A stretch of 49,755 nucleotides of DNA from Syntrophorhabdaceae bacterium (lineage in GTDB: Bacteria > Desulfobacterota > Syntrophorhabdia > Syntrophorhabdales > Syntrophorhabdaceae). The translations under genes and the position numbers were made by a program. Under the pieces are notes generated by a model. That model did not search any database, was not told the origin of the DNA, and saw nothing but the letters and a program-made list of their open reading frames with translations. This document shows positions 17,898 through 25,326 of this stretch, one piece after another (positions within the stretch are counted from its first letter, which is position 1; each line of letters begins with the position of its first letter). Where the stretch lies: contig DASXUJ010000104.1 of NCBI GenBank assembly GCA_036504895.1, forward strand, positions 1 to 49,755, read 5' to 3'.

Positions 17898-18157
17898 ATG
17901 CCTGCTCCTTCGCTGAATAATTCCACGATACGGTGGACCGCTTCCTTCTCGTCCGGCCCGTGAGCACTCACTTCCAGGTCCACCTGCGGTCCCGCTCCGA
18001 GGAGGAGGATCTGCATGATGGAATCCGCATCGGCATGAGCACTTTTATGGCGAAGGGTCACCTTGGACCTGAACCTCTTTGCGCAAAGGACCACCTGGGC
18101 CGCCTTTCTCAAATGAAGCCCTTCCTTATCCAATACCCTTGCTTTTCCTGTTTCCAT
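17894..18157 (-). CDS. HPr family phosphocarrier protein
   Basis: 87 aa with both classical sites: His15 in GLHLRKA, the phosphoenolpyruvate-dependent site, and Ser46 in ADSIMQILLLGA, the HPr-kinase site. The start has an excellent ribosome site, GGAGGTGAT, 6 nt upstream. No enzyme I, EIIA or HPr kinase is present in the window. It overlaps the cystathionine synthase/lyase gene by 4 nt, which is unusual for HPr and suggests a signalling rather than sugar-uptake role (inference). Confidence 0.92.
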   Translation of the reverse strand: METGKARVLDKEGLHLRKAAQVVLCAKRFRSKVTLRHKSAHADADSIMQILLLGAGPQVDLEVSAHGPDEKEAVHRIVELFSEGAGI

Positions 18158-18284
18158 AGATCACCTCCCATATAAAGGCGCCATATCTACCGCCCTCGTT
18201 CTCAAAAGACTCCTGCCGCTTCCTCCATGCTCTATCCGATCTAAGGCCTCCTTCACATACTGCGCTCTCTCGTCATAGAACTAA

Positions 18285-18303
18285 TCTATAGTGTTATTAT
18301 AGA
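18285..18303. promoter_or_regulatory. Palindromic 'sulfur box' A before HPr/cystathionine synthase operon
   Basis: TCTATAGTGTTATTATAGA matches the pattern TATnGTAnTACnATA at 10 of 12 fixed positions and is flanked by further symmetric bases (CTAAT on the left, ACTAA on the right). It lies 128 bp before the HPr start and includes a TATAAT on the minus strand, so it would overlap promoter elements. The same pattern occurs at 36063-36081 and 45285-45303. Confidence 0.55.
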
Positions 18304-18306
18304 CTA

Positions 18307-18338
18307 AGTATACTTTCATATTCCGGCTGCCTTGTCAA
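18307..18338 (-). promoter_or_regulatory. Candidate promoter of the HPr operon
   Basis: On the minus strand TTGACA at 18338-18333 is followed by TATACT at 18312-18307, but the spacer is 20 bp, longer than usual. A TATAAT at 18301-18296 inside box A is an alternative -10 without a good -35. Confidence 0.35.
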
Positions 18339-18408
18339 GTCTTTTCTATCCTCTAGAGGACGCCTGCCAACATGCCCGGATTAATGCAAAGGGCCGGTAA
18401 ATTTTTGC

Positions 18409-18443
18409 TTGACAAATTGTCTATACCATAGTACACATATAGA
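18409..18443 (+). promoter_or_regulatory. Possible promoter and weak palindromic box B before the first Cys-rich gene
   Basis: TTGACA at 18409-18414 faces right; at 17 bp spacing the -10 is a poor TACACA (18432-18437). Arms TCTATA (18420-18425) and TATAGA (18438-18443) form an interrupted palindrome with the same arms as box A but a 13-bp gap. The ATG at 18446 follows directly with no ribosome site, so the transcript might be leaderless. Confidence 0.35.
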
Positions 18444-18445
18444 TT

Positions 18446-18847
18446 ATGTGGGCTATTAACTCTTCAATCGCAAAGCGCCGCAGGGCACCTTTTGTATTGA
18501 CCGCCCTCATACTCGTCGCTTTGGTGGTCCAGCCCCTTCTCGCAGGGAGCTTTGGCACCGCGTGCGCAAAGATACCCGCCCCTCTCCATACGCAGTCTCA
18601 CTCGTGCTGCGACAGTTCGACGAAATGCGATTGCGAGCTGCAGAACGCTGCTTCATCCGATACGTCGTCCGCGACCGCGCTCGTCCAGACGCCTGTCTCT
18701 TTATACTCCCTTGAAGAGCTCCCATGGCTGTCGATAAGCAGCGTTGCGGTCTCCTCACCCGGGGCAGAGCGGCCCTATGACGCCCGGGCCCTGGCCCGGT
18801 ACCCCGCGGCAACAATTTACCTCCAAACCCTTAGTCTCCTCTGCTGA
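18446..18847 (+). CDS. Secreted Cys-rich small protein, paralog of the gene at 28600
   Basis: 133 aa. A basic N-terminus (KRRR) and hydrophobic segment (about 14-35) form a signal peptide or anchor. A Cys/His cluster, HTQSHSCCDSSTKCDCE, follows, then a low-complexity part and the C-terminal motif IYLQTLSLLC. A second gene at 28600-29004 has the same plan and ends VYLITLHFLC, and the pair brackets the DUF2318/ABC/Cus genes. I do not recognise a named family; the position and Cys cluster suggest metal binding in the envelope (inference). The start lacks a ribosome site. Confidence 0.6.
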   Translation: MWAINSSIAKRRRAPFVLTALILVALVVQPLLAGSFGTACAKIPAPLHTQSHSCCDSSTKCDCELQNAASSDTSSATALVQTPVSLYSLEELPWLSISSVAVSSPGAERPYDARALARYPAATIYLQTLSLLC

Positions 18848-19060
18848 TTCAAACCGCTGCAGGTGCTTCCCCGGAATGGAAGCCGTGTATTGCGGATATT
18901 ACCGCCTTGCCGATTCTCATGCCGACGGAAGAGCCCGATACCTGTCCTCGTACCCACGTCTCGACGGCGCGGCCAGGGCATCGGGGACCTGCGGATATCA
19001 TAACATCATAATTTCTTAGGCATTGGCGGCACAGACACGTAAATTGAATGGAGAATAAAT

Positions 19061-19537
19061 ATGACAAAATTGATTACGACCCTTATTGTGGCATGGACCC
19101 TTCTGGCGGCCTCACCCTTCTCTTTTGCTCAGACTGCGCATTCGGAGGAGGAGAACCAGGGGATGATGAAAATGCCGAGCATAGACGTCTTTTCCGACGA
19201 CATCCAGGCAACCTTTATGGTAATGGCGAACAGCTCTCACGAGAAGATGCTCAAAACCATGAAAATGAAGGAGAAACTGGAGCCAGGCTCGACTCATAAT
19301 ATCATGATTCTCGTGAAGGAGGAGGCTACCGGAAGGGAGATTCGCAATTTACCTGTCACCATCAAGGTGACAGACCCTGATGATAACGAACAGGTCAAGA
19401 CCGGTAGTTTCAAAGAAATGATGAGAACCTATGACGCATATTTCAACATGAGTAAAAAAGGGAAATACCAGATCAGGATAATTTTTGAGGCAAAAGGGCA
19501 GAAGCGGTCTGTCGGCATTTCCCATGAGGTAGGCTAA
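19061..19537 (+). CDS. Periplasmic Met-rich YtkA/FixH-like protein
   Basis: 158 aa with a clear signal peptide (cleavage near SFA-QTA). The mature part is Met-rich at its start (GMMKMPS, HEKMLKTMKMKEK) and then has a beta-sandwich-like pattern (STHNIMILVKEEATGREI...VTIKVTDPD) typical of YtkA-like domains. Clustered Met suggests Cu(I)/Ag(I) handling in the periplasm. The ribosome site GGAGA lies 7-8 nt upstream. It leads a tight run with DUF2318, ABC permease, ATPase and a second YtkA-like gene. Function is inferred from composition and context. Confidence 0.75.
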   Translation: MTKLITTLIVAWTLLAASPFSFAQTAHSEEENQGMMKMPSIDVFSDDIQATFMVMANSSHEKMLKTMKMKEKLEPGSTHNIMILVKEEATGREIRNLPVTIKVTDPDDNEQVKTGSFKEMMRTYDAYFNMSKKGKYQIRIIFEAKGQKRSVGISHEVG

Positions 19538-19562
19538 TCGAACGAAAGCAAAAGGAGCTCAT

Positions 19563-20105
19563 ATGGACAATAAAAATGGTTCATTCTTAGTAAGATATAA
19601 GTCAACATTCAACCAAAAGGGCCCGGGGCTTCGCACGCACCTCTTTGGGGCCATATGGATCGTGGCATTCATTGTCGTCCTGCTGGGTGTGAACGCCGCT
19701 CATGCCGATACCAGGACCAGTCAAAATCCGGCAGCCCCGGGGAACAAGGAAGTGGTCTACCCGGCGAGCCTCTTCGATGACGGAAAAGCGCATCATTTCC
19801 AATATAAAACAAACGACGGCGTACCCATCAAATATTTTGTCATGAAAAGCTCGGACGGGGTAATCAGGGCTGCCTTCGATACCTGCGTAGTCTGCTGGCG
19901 GGAAGGGAAAGGGTACGTTCAGAAAGACGATTCCATGATATGCAAGAACTGCGGACGCCGCTTCAAATCGACGAAGATAAACGAGGTGACGGGAGGCTGC
20001 AATCCGGCCCCTCTTGTCAGAAAAGTGGAGAATGGCAAGGTGGTAATCAAGACGGAGAATCTCGTTGAAGGAAGACAACTGTTTGCATCGGGTGGAGGCA
20101 AGTAA
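19563..20105 (+). CDS. DUF2318 membrane-anchored Cys-rich protein
   Basis: 180 aa. One N-terminal membrane segment (about 27-47) is followed by an extracytoplasmic DUF2318 domain with the pattern DTCVVCWREGKGYVQ, CKNCGRRF and TGGCNPAPL, conserved Cys pairs expected to bind metal or Fe-S/heme-like groups. DUF2318 proteins occur with FtsX-type permeases and ATPases in P19/FetM-type periplasmic iron loci, as here. The stop codon overlaps the permease start by 1 nt. Ribosome site AAGGAG is 6 nt upstream. Role: probably periplasmic metal reduction or delivery (inference). Confidence 0.88.
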   Translation: MDNKNGSFLVRYKSTFNQKGPGLRTHLFGAIWIVAFIVVLLGVNAAHADTRTSQNPAAPGNKEVVYPASLFDDGKAHHFQYKTNDGVPIKYFVMKSSDGVIRAAFDTCVVCWREGKGYVQKDDSMICKNCGRRFKSTKINEVTGGCNPAPLVRKVENGKVVIKTENLVEGRQLFASGGGK

Positions 20106-21262
20106 TGACCCTCGGGGATATTGCGGTAAGTAACCTCAGGCGGAGGAAGGGAAAGGCGCTGTTCGTCCTCGCAGGCCTCTTTATCGGGGTATGCACCGTG
20201 GTTCTGCTCCTGAGCCTCGTCCAGGCGATGAAGCAGAATATCAACCATAAGCTCGAGATGTACGGGGCAAATATCCTGATCGTCCCGAAAACGGAGAGTC
20301 TTTCCCTCACCTACGGGGGCCTCTCTCTCGGCGGCGTCTCTTTTGAAATGCAGGAGATAAAGGAAGAGGAGCTCGGGCAGATCAGGAATATCAAAAATAG
20401 CGCCAACATCGCGGCGGTGGGGCCCATGATCCTCGGCCCCGTCACGGTGGGAACTAAGCGAATTCTCATGGCGGGGGTGGATTTCCAGGCCTTCGGGATG
20501 CTCCGGCCCTGGTGGAGCGTACAAGGCAAAATGCCTGATGATGACGGAGCAATACTCGGCGCCGAGGCCGCCCGGGCCCTGGGACTCACCACGGGCAATA
20601 AGGTGAGAATCAATAACAAGGAGGTTCAGGTCACAGGTGTGCTGGAGACTACGGGGTCTCAGGATGACGGCCTCATCTTCACGCCCCTCGCCACAGCCCA
20701 GGGGATATTGGGTAAGAAGGGCCGCATCTCCATGGCGGAGGTAGCTGCCCTGTGCACGGGGTGCCCTATTCCGGAGATGGTGAAACAGATTTCCGACCAG
20801 CTTCCGGGGGCGAACGTCATGGCCATTCAGCAGGTGGTGAAGGGCCGCATGGAGACCCTCGATCAGTTTGAGAAATTCTCCTACGGGGTCTCCGGACTGG
20901 TGCTTCTCGTGGGAAGCCTCATGGTACTCGTTACCATGATGGGAAGCGTACGGGAACGGACCGTGGAGATCGGGATATTTCGGGCCATGGGCTTCAGAAG
21001 GAGCCATGTAATGAGGATCATTCTCCTCGAAGCGGCCATTATCTCGGGAATTGCCGGGGTCCTGGGTTATCTGGGCGGTTTTTCGGCGGCGAAAGTTTTG
21101 ATCCCCTTCTTTGCCGAAGGCCACGGGGCTGTGGTGCCATTCAATCCCGTTCTCGCAGGAGGGTCGATTCTGCTGGCTCTTTTCGTGGGACTCCTATCCG
21201 GCATCTACCCGGCTTTCATGGCGGCCCGCCTCGATCCCAATGAAGCCCTGCGTGCCTTGTAG
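20105..21262 (+). CDS. FtsX/MacB-type ABC transporter permease
   Basis: 385 aa. N-terminal TM (about 17-38), a large periplasmic MacB-like domain (40-260), and three C-terminal TM helices with the FtsX signature (VRERTVEIGIFRAMGFRRSHV, then GIYPAFMAARLDPNEALR). This class moves lipoproteins or drives periplasmic mechanochemistry rather than forming a solute channel. It overlaps DUF2318 by 1 nt and is followed by its ATPase 16 bp later. A CTGCP motif in the periplasmic domain adds two Cys that could contact the DUF2318 partner. Confidence 0.93.
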   Translation: MTLGDIAVSNLRRRKGKALFVLAGLFIGVCTVVLLLSLVQAMKQNINHKLEMYGANILIVPKTESLSLTYGGLSLGGVSFEMQEIKEEELGQIRNIKNSANIAAVGPMILGPVTVGTKRILMAGVDFQAFGMLRPWWSVQGKMPDDDGAILGAEAARALGLTTGNKVRINNKEVQVTGVLETTGSQDDGLIFTPLATAQGILGKKGRISMAEVAALCTGCPIPEMVKQISDQLPGANVMAIQQVVKGRMETLDQFEKFSYGVSGLVLLVGSLMVLVTMMGSVRERTVEIGIFRAMGFRRSHVMRIILLEAAIISGIAGVLGYLGGFSAAKVLIPFFAEGHGAVVPFNPVLAGGSILLALFVGLLSGIYPAFMAARLDPNEALRAL

Positions 21263-21278
21263 AGAAAAAGAAGGATAA

Positions 21279-21944
21279 ATGAAAGATATTAAGGGAGACC
21301 AGCTCATAAAACAGTATGGAGAAGGGGACGCCATGGTGACCGCGGTCAGACATGCCAGCTTTGAAATCGCTGCGGGAGAGTTCGTGGCGATAGTGGGGGA
21401 ATCGGGTTCCGGCAAGTCGACCCTCCTTTCCATGGTAGGGGCCCTCAACACCCCTACTTCAGGGCGCCTCACCGTGGACAATATAGACGTATACGGCCTC
21501 GGACAGGATGAGAGAGCGGACTTCAGGAGAGAGACCCTGGGGTTTGTGTTCCAGAGTTTTCACCTCATCCCTTATCTCACCCTTGCCGAAAACGTGATGC
21601 TCCCCCTCGCTACCCGAAAAGAGGCGAAAAAGGAGAAAAGGAGCGCCGCCCTTCATGCCCTCGACCGCGTGGGACTTTCCGGAAAGGGCGAAAGACTCCC
21701 GAATCAAATTTCAGGCGGCGAGCAGGAACGGGTAGCGATCGCCCGCGCCATCGTCAACAGGCCGGCCATACTCCTGGCCGACGAGCCTACAGGAAACCTG
21801 GATTCCAGGACGGGAAAGGAGATCATGGAACTTATCGAGGAATTCAACAGCAGCGGTGGCACGGTGGTCATGGTCACCCATAACTCGGAATACACCGCAT
21901 ACGCGGGCAGGGTACTCAAGGTGGTTGACGGGGTAATTGCATGA
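21279..21944 (+). CDS. LolD/MacB-type ABC transporter ATP-binding protein
   Basis: 221 aa ATPase with Walker A GESGSGKST, signature ISGGEQERVAIARA, Walker B ILLADEPTGNLDS and switch His in VTHNSEYTAYA. The signature has an uncommon E in place of the usual Q (SGGEQ is typical of the LolD/MacB subgroup). It pairs with the FtsX-type permease immediately upstream. Ribosome site AAGGA lies 5 nt upstream of the ATG. Confidence 0.94.
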   Translation: MKDIKGDQLIKQYGEGDAMVTAVRHASFEIAAGEFVAIVGESGSGKSTLLSMVGALNTPTSGRLTVDNIDVYGLGQDERADFRRETLGFVFQSFHLIPYLTLAENVMLPLATRKEAKKEKRSAALHALDRVGLSGKGERLPNQISGGEQERVAIARAIVNRPAILLADEPTGNLDSRTGKEIMELIEEFNSSGGTVVMVTHNSEYTAYAGRVLKVVDGVIA

Positions 21945-22026
21945 AGCCCCTGCAGAAAAGGGAAGAAGATATTATGTTCAAATATCTCCATATTCATAAA
22001 ATAAAATGGGAAAAGGAGAATATTTT

Positions 22027-22416
22027 ATGAAAACCGTATCGATCGTAGTGATGGCTTTGGTGCTCCTCGCCGGCATTGCCTATGCAAAAGATTATGAAGT
22101 GGCCAAGAAAGTGGGAGATTACAGCGTGGTGGTAAAGATGGACAAGAATCCTCCTGTGGCAGGGCCCAATAACGTGGAGATCTCCGTCACCGACGCCTCG
22201 GGAAAGGCGGTGAGCGACGCAAAGGTAGTGCTCGGCTACTCTATGCCCGCCATGGCCGGTATGCCCGCCATGAACTATAAGGCCGAAGCCCAGCCCAAGG
22301 GGGCCGTATACAGGACAAAAGTCGATTATTCCATGGCGGGATCATGGAATAATCAGATAAGGATCACGAAAGACGGCAAGACGGCATCGGCAAAATTTAC
22401 GGTCGATGCAAAGTGA
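22027..22416 (+). CDS. Periplasmic YtkA/FixH-like protein with Met motif
   Basis: 129 aa from ATG 22027 (AAGGAG 8 nt upstream; an ATG at 22006 lacks it). Signal peptide ends near AYA-KDYEV. The rest is a YtkA-like beta sandwich with PVAGPNNVEISVTDASGKAV and the Met cluster GYSMPAMAGMPAMNY, a pattern often seen beside copper efflux genes. It is the second YtkA-like protein in the run and directly precedes tolC-cusBA. It is probably a periplasmic Cu(I)/Ag(I) chaperone or sensor (inference). Confidence 0.85.
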   Translation: MKTVSIVVMALVLLAGIAYAKDYEVAKKVGDYSVVVKMDKNPPVAGPNNVEISVTDASGKAVSDAKVVLGYSMPAMAGMPAMNYKAEAQPKGAVYRTKVDYSMAGSWNNQIRITKDGKTASAKFTVDAK

Positions 22417-22518
22417 TAGAAGGCCGGCAGGAAAACCTGCAGTGCGGAGATGGCCGCGACGGGGATGTTGTTCTTGAGAATAGTCAGTGGAATGGAATAA
22501 CGGCAAAGGAGGCGGACC

Positions 22519-23820
22519 TTGAAAACACGACATATAACGGATGGCCGGAAAGGAAAGGGAATTGTCTTCCTTCTTCTCATGCTGTCCCTCATTATCTTCT
22601 GGCAAAATGCATGGGCCGAGGAGGCGCTCGATCTTCAGGGGCTGATCGACGAGGCGGTGAAAAACAGCCCGGATATCCGGGCCTTTGGATCGCGGTCGGA
22701 GGCAGCCAGATACAGGATCCCCCAGGCAGGCAACCTCCCCGACCCCATGTTCATGTTCGGGTACCAAAATGAAGGCTTCCAGAGAATCACCATAGGGGAA
22801 GAGACCCAGGCGATGGGGATGTTCAGCCTCTCCCAGATGTTCTATTTCCCCGGCAAACGCTCGATCAGGGAAGAGATGGCCAGATGGGACGCCGAGGGGA
22901 TCGCCGCACTGCATGACGCGGCGAAGCTAAGGCTCGCGGCGAGAGTCAAGGAAGTCTACTACGAGCTCTTCCTCGCCTATAAGATAATCGACATCCTCAA
23001 AGAGAGGGCCGATATTTTCACAAGGGTGGAAGACGCCGCAAATGCCCGTTACTCTTCCGGCACGGGGATGCAGCAGGAAGTCCTCATGGCCCAGACGGAG
23101 AAGTATATGCTTCTCGAACGGGAGGAGATGCAAAAGCAGAAGATCGAAACATTGAAAGGCATGCTCAATTCCCTGGTGGGGAGGCCGGTGACAAGCCCTC
23201 TCGGGAGACCCTCGAGCATGCCTCTGACCCGGTTCACCCTGCCCCTCGGTGAGCTTCTCTCGATGGCAAGGGAACATTCCCCGGAGGTGAGGTCGAAGGA
23301 GAAGATGGTCAAGGCCGCGGAGGCGAAGGTAAAGATGGCGAAAAAGGACTATTATCCCGACGTCACCATAGGGACCGCTTATTTCCCCAGGACTCAGGGC
23401 CTCATGGATATGTGGAACCTGACGGCGACTATAAATCTTCCCATCTATTATAAGACGAAACAGGCTCAGGCAGTCCTCGAAGCGTCCGCCTCCGTAAATG
23501 AGGCAAAAAACGAGCTTCAGGCAACGGAGCTCATGCTCGCCTCTTCGGTCCGGGAGAGCTACTCCATGGGAACTTCCGCCGAAAGGTTGATGACCCTCTA
23601 TAAGGATGCCTTGATACCCAAGGCGCAACAGGACGTGCAACTGAGCCTTTCGGGTTATGTGACGGGCAAGACCGACGCCATCACGATAGTAACCCGGCTC
23701 AAGACGTTTCTCGATGTAGAGCTTCTCTACTGGAACCAGCATACGGAGCGGGAAAAGGCCATCGCGCGGCTCCACGCACTTACGGCGACTCAGGATATGG
23801 CGAGGGGGGCAGAGAAATGA
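22519..23820 (+). CDS. TolC family outer-membrane efflux protein (CusC-like), TTG start
   Basis: 433 aa. A signal peptide (GIVFLLLMLSLIIFWQNAWA) is followed by the two TolC repeats, rich in long helices (DLQGLIDEAVKNSPDIRA; GELLSMAREHSPEVRSKEK). It should form the outer-membrane duct of the Cus-type pump. The start is TTG with AAAGGAGG 6 nt upstream. Its stop overlaps the adaptor gene start by 4 nt (ATGA). A remnant resembling its last about 12 codons precedes the second adaptor gene at 47648. Confidence 0.92.
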   Translation: MKTRHITDGRKGKGIVFLLLMLSLIIFWQNAWAEEALDLQGLIDEAVKNSPDIRAFGSRSEAARYRIPQAGNLPDPMFMFGYQNEGFQRITIGEETQAMGMFSLSQMFYFPGKRSIREEMARWDAEGIAALHDAAKLRLAARVKEVYYELFLAYKIIDILKERADIFTRVEDAANARYSSGTGMQQEVLMAQTEKYMLLEREEMQKQKIETLKGMLNSLVGRPVTSPLGRPSSMPLTRFTLPLGELLSMAREHSPEVRSKEKMVKAAEAKVKMAKKDYYPDVTIGTAYFPRTQGLMDMWNLTATINLPIYYKTKQAQAVLEASASVNEAKNELQATELMLASSVRESYSMGTSAERLMTLYKDALIPKAQQDVQLSLSGYVTGKTDAITIVTRLKTFLDVELLYWNQHTEREKAIARLHALTATQDMARGAEK

Positions 23821-25136
23821 ACCGGAAAAATCTGATTCTTATCGGTGCGGTGATATTTGCGGCAGGAATAGCATTACTTTATACCAAGCCATGGCAGCGG
23901 CCCAAGGCTCCCGGGGAAGGAATACCGGCAGGAACGACCGTCACTCAATCATCGCCGGGAATGGCCAACATGCCGGGGATGGCTGCGGAGAAACCCGGGA
24001 CCGGGCAGCCCACTTCCCAGGAAAAGCCTGTGGAAGAACCTGCCACCATTGAGATACCGCCCGAGAAGCAGCAGCTCATAGGGGTCAGGGTGGCCCGCGC
24101 ATCGGTCCAGCCCCTCCGGAAGAGCATCCGGACCGTGGGGAAGGTCGAGTACGACGAGCGGAGGCTCACTACCGTCAACACGAAAGTCGAGGGCTGGGTC
24201 GAGAAGCTCTACGTGAATTTTACCGGTGTCTACGTGAAAAAGGGAGACCACCTCGCCGATCTTTACAGCCCCGAGCTTTGGGCGACCCAGCAGGAATTCA
24301 TCAATCTCGTGAGATGGGCGAAGAGCACGGAGAGAAAGGCCCTCAAGACCGCCGGCGCCGGCAGCGAGCCTGACCTGTCGTCGATGCTCAGGAAAGATGC
24401 GGAATCGACCCTCGATGCGGCACGTCAGAGGCTCAGGCTCTGGGATATCAGCGACGAGCAGATAAAGCGGATCGAGGAGAGTGAAAAGCCGATACGGACC
24501 CTTGCCGTATATAGCCCCGCCAGCGGATACGTGCTTCAGAAATATGTGGTTCAGGGCATGAAGGTGATGGGCGGCGAGAAGCTCTTCGACGTCTCCGACC
24601 TCTCGAGCGTCTGGATATTGGCCGATATATATGAATATGAGCTTCCGTCCGTAAAGGTGGGCGAGACCGCGATGATAAGGCTCAGCTATTTTCCCGGCAG
24701 GGAGCTTACCTCGCGGATTGAATTCGTCTCTCCGTCTCTCTCGTCGGAGACGAGGACAGTGAAGGTAAGATTCAGCATACCCAATCCCGAAGGCCGTTTA
24801 AAGCCCCAAATGTTCACCGACGTAGAAATCGGGATCAACCTGGGGAATAAGCTCGCGGTACCCGACGAGGCGGTGATCGACACGGGCCTGCGTCAGATTG
24901 TATACGTGGACAAAGGGGAAGGCGTCTTCGAGCCCCGCCAGGTCACCACAGGGGCCCGGGCCGAAAAGCTGATCGAGATCATCTCAGGACTTAAGGCAGG
25001 CGAAAAAATTGCCTCATCGGCCAACTTCCTCATAGATTCAGAGGCAAAGCTCAAAGGCGTCGAAGCCCGGGGCACCGCTCCCACCCCAAAACAGGGAGGC
25101 CAGGCTCCTGCCGCTGCGGGCGGACACCGGCATTAG
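23817..25136 (+). CDS. cusB: CusB-type RND periplasmic adaptor
   Basis: 439 aa membrane-fusion protein: N-terminal anchor (about 5-23), a Met-containing stretch (SPGMANMPGMAAE, possible Cu(I)/Ag(I) site), barrel-sandwich and alpha-hairpin domains (VEGWVEKLYVNFTGVYVKKGD; LYSPELWATQQEFINLV), a beta-barrel, and a His-containing tail GGHRH. It links the RND pump to the outer-membrane duct. It is nearly duplicated at 47648-49018. A heptanucleotide-repeat hairpin separates it from cusA. The CusB label rests on the following CusA and on the Met-rich N-terminus. Confidence 0.9.
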   Translation: MNRKNLILIGAVIFAAGIALLYTKPWQRPKAPGEGIPAGTTVTQSSPGMANMPGMAAEKPGTGQPTSQEKPVEEPATIEIPPEKQQLIGVRVARASVQPLRKSIRTVGKVEYDERRLTTVNTKVEGWVEKLYVNFTGVYVKKGDHLADLYSPELWATQQEFINLVRWAKSTERKALKTAGAGSEPDLSSMLRKDAESTLDAARQRLRLWDISDEQIKRIEESEKPIRTLAVYSPASGYVLQKYVVQGMKVMGGEKLFDVSDLSSVWILADIYEYELPSVKVGETAMIRLSYFPGRELTSRIEFVSPSLSSETRTVKVRFSIPNPEGRLKPQMFTDVEIGINLGNKLAVPDEAVIDTGLRQIVYVDKGEGVFEPRQVTTGARAEKLIEIISGLKAGEKIASSANFLIDSEAKLKGVEARGTAPTPKQGGQAPAAAGGHRH

Positions 25137-25142
25137 AGGGGC

Positions 25143-25318
25143 AGTCGTTAAAGAGCAGTCGTTAGTCTCTAGTCTTTAGTCGTTAGCTAAAGCAAGGGCA
25201 TGAGAGAGCCGGAGGCTATGGACAGAGAATACGGTTCGTTGCGCTGCCGCCTTTAGACTAACGACTATATACTAAAGACTAACGACTAGATACTAGAGAC
25301 TATCGACTATCGACTGAG
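25143..25318. repeat. Degenerate heptanucleotide repeats forming a large hairpin between cusB and cusA
   Basis: The right arm (25256-25318) is nine consecutive 7-mers of the form (G/T)ACTANN, for example GACTAAC, TACTAGA and GACTATC. The left arm (25143-25191) is built from the complementary 7-mers AGTCGTT, AGTCTCT and AGTCTTT. The arms can pair around a loop of about 60 nt. The same repeat follows the second cusB (49025-49150), and a fragment is at the right edge (49740-49755). Confidence 0.85.
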
Positions 25319-25326
25319 GGTTAATC

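Noticed and set aside
19919-21124. 401-codon antisense frame over DUF2318 and the ABC permease
   Set aside because: It spans two well-supported genes on the other strand and shows no recognisable domain or start signal.
25143-25318. CRISPR array or operator cluster suggested by repeated ACTAT words
   Set aside because: Unit length is 7 with no spacers and no cas genes; ACTAT here is a by-product of the heptamer, not the TATnGTAnTACnATA box.
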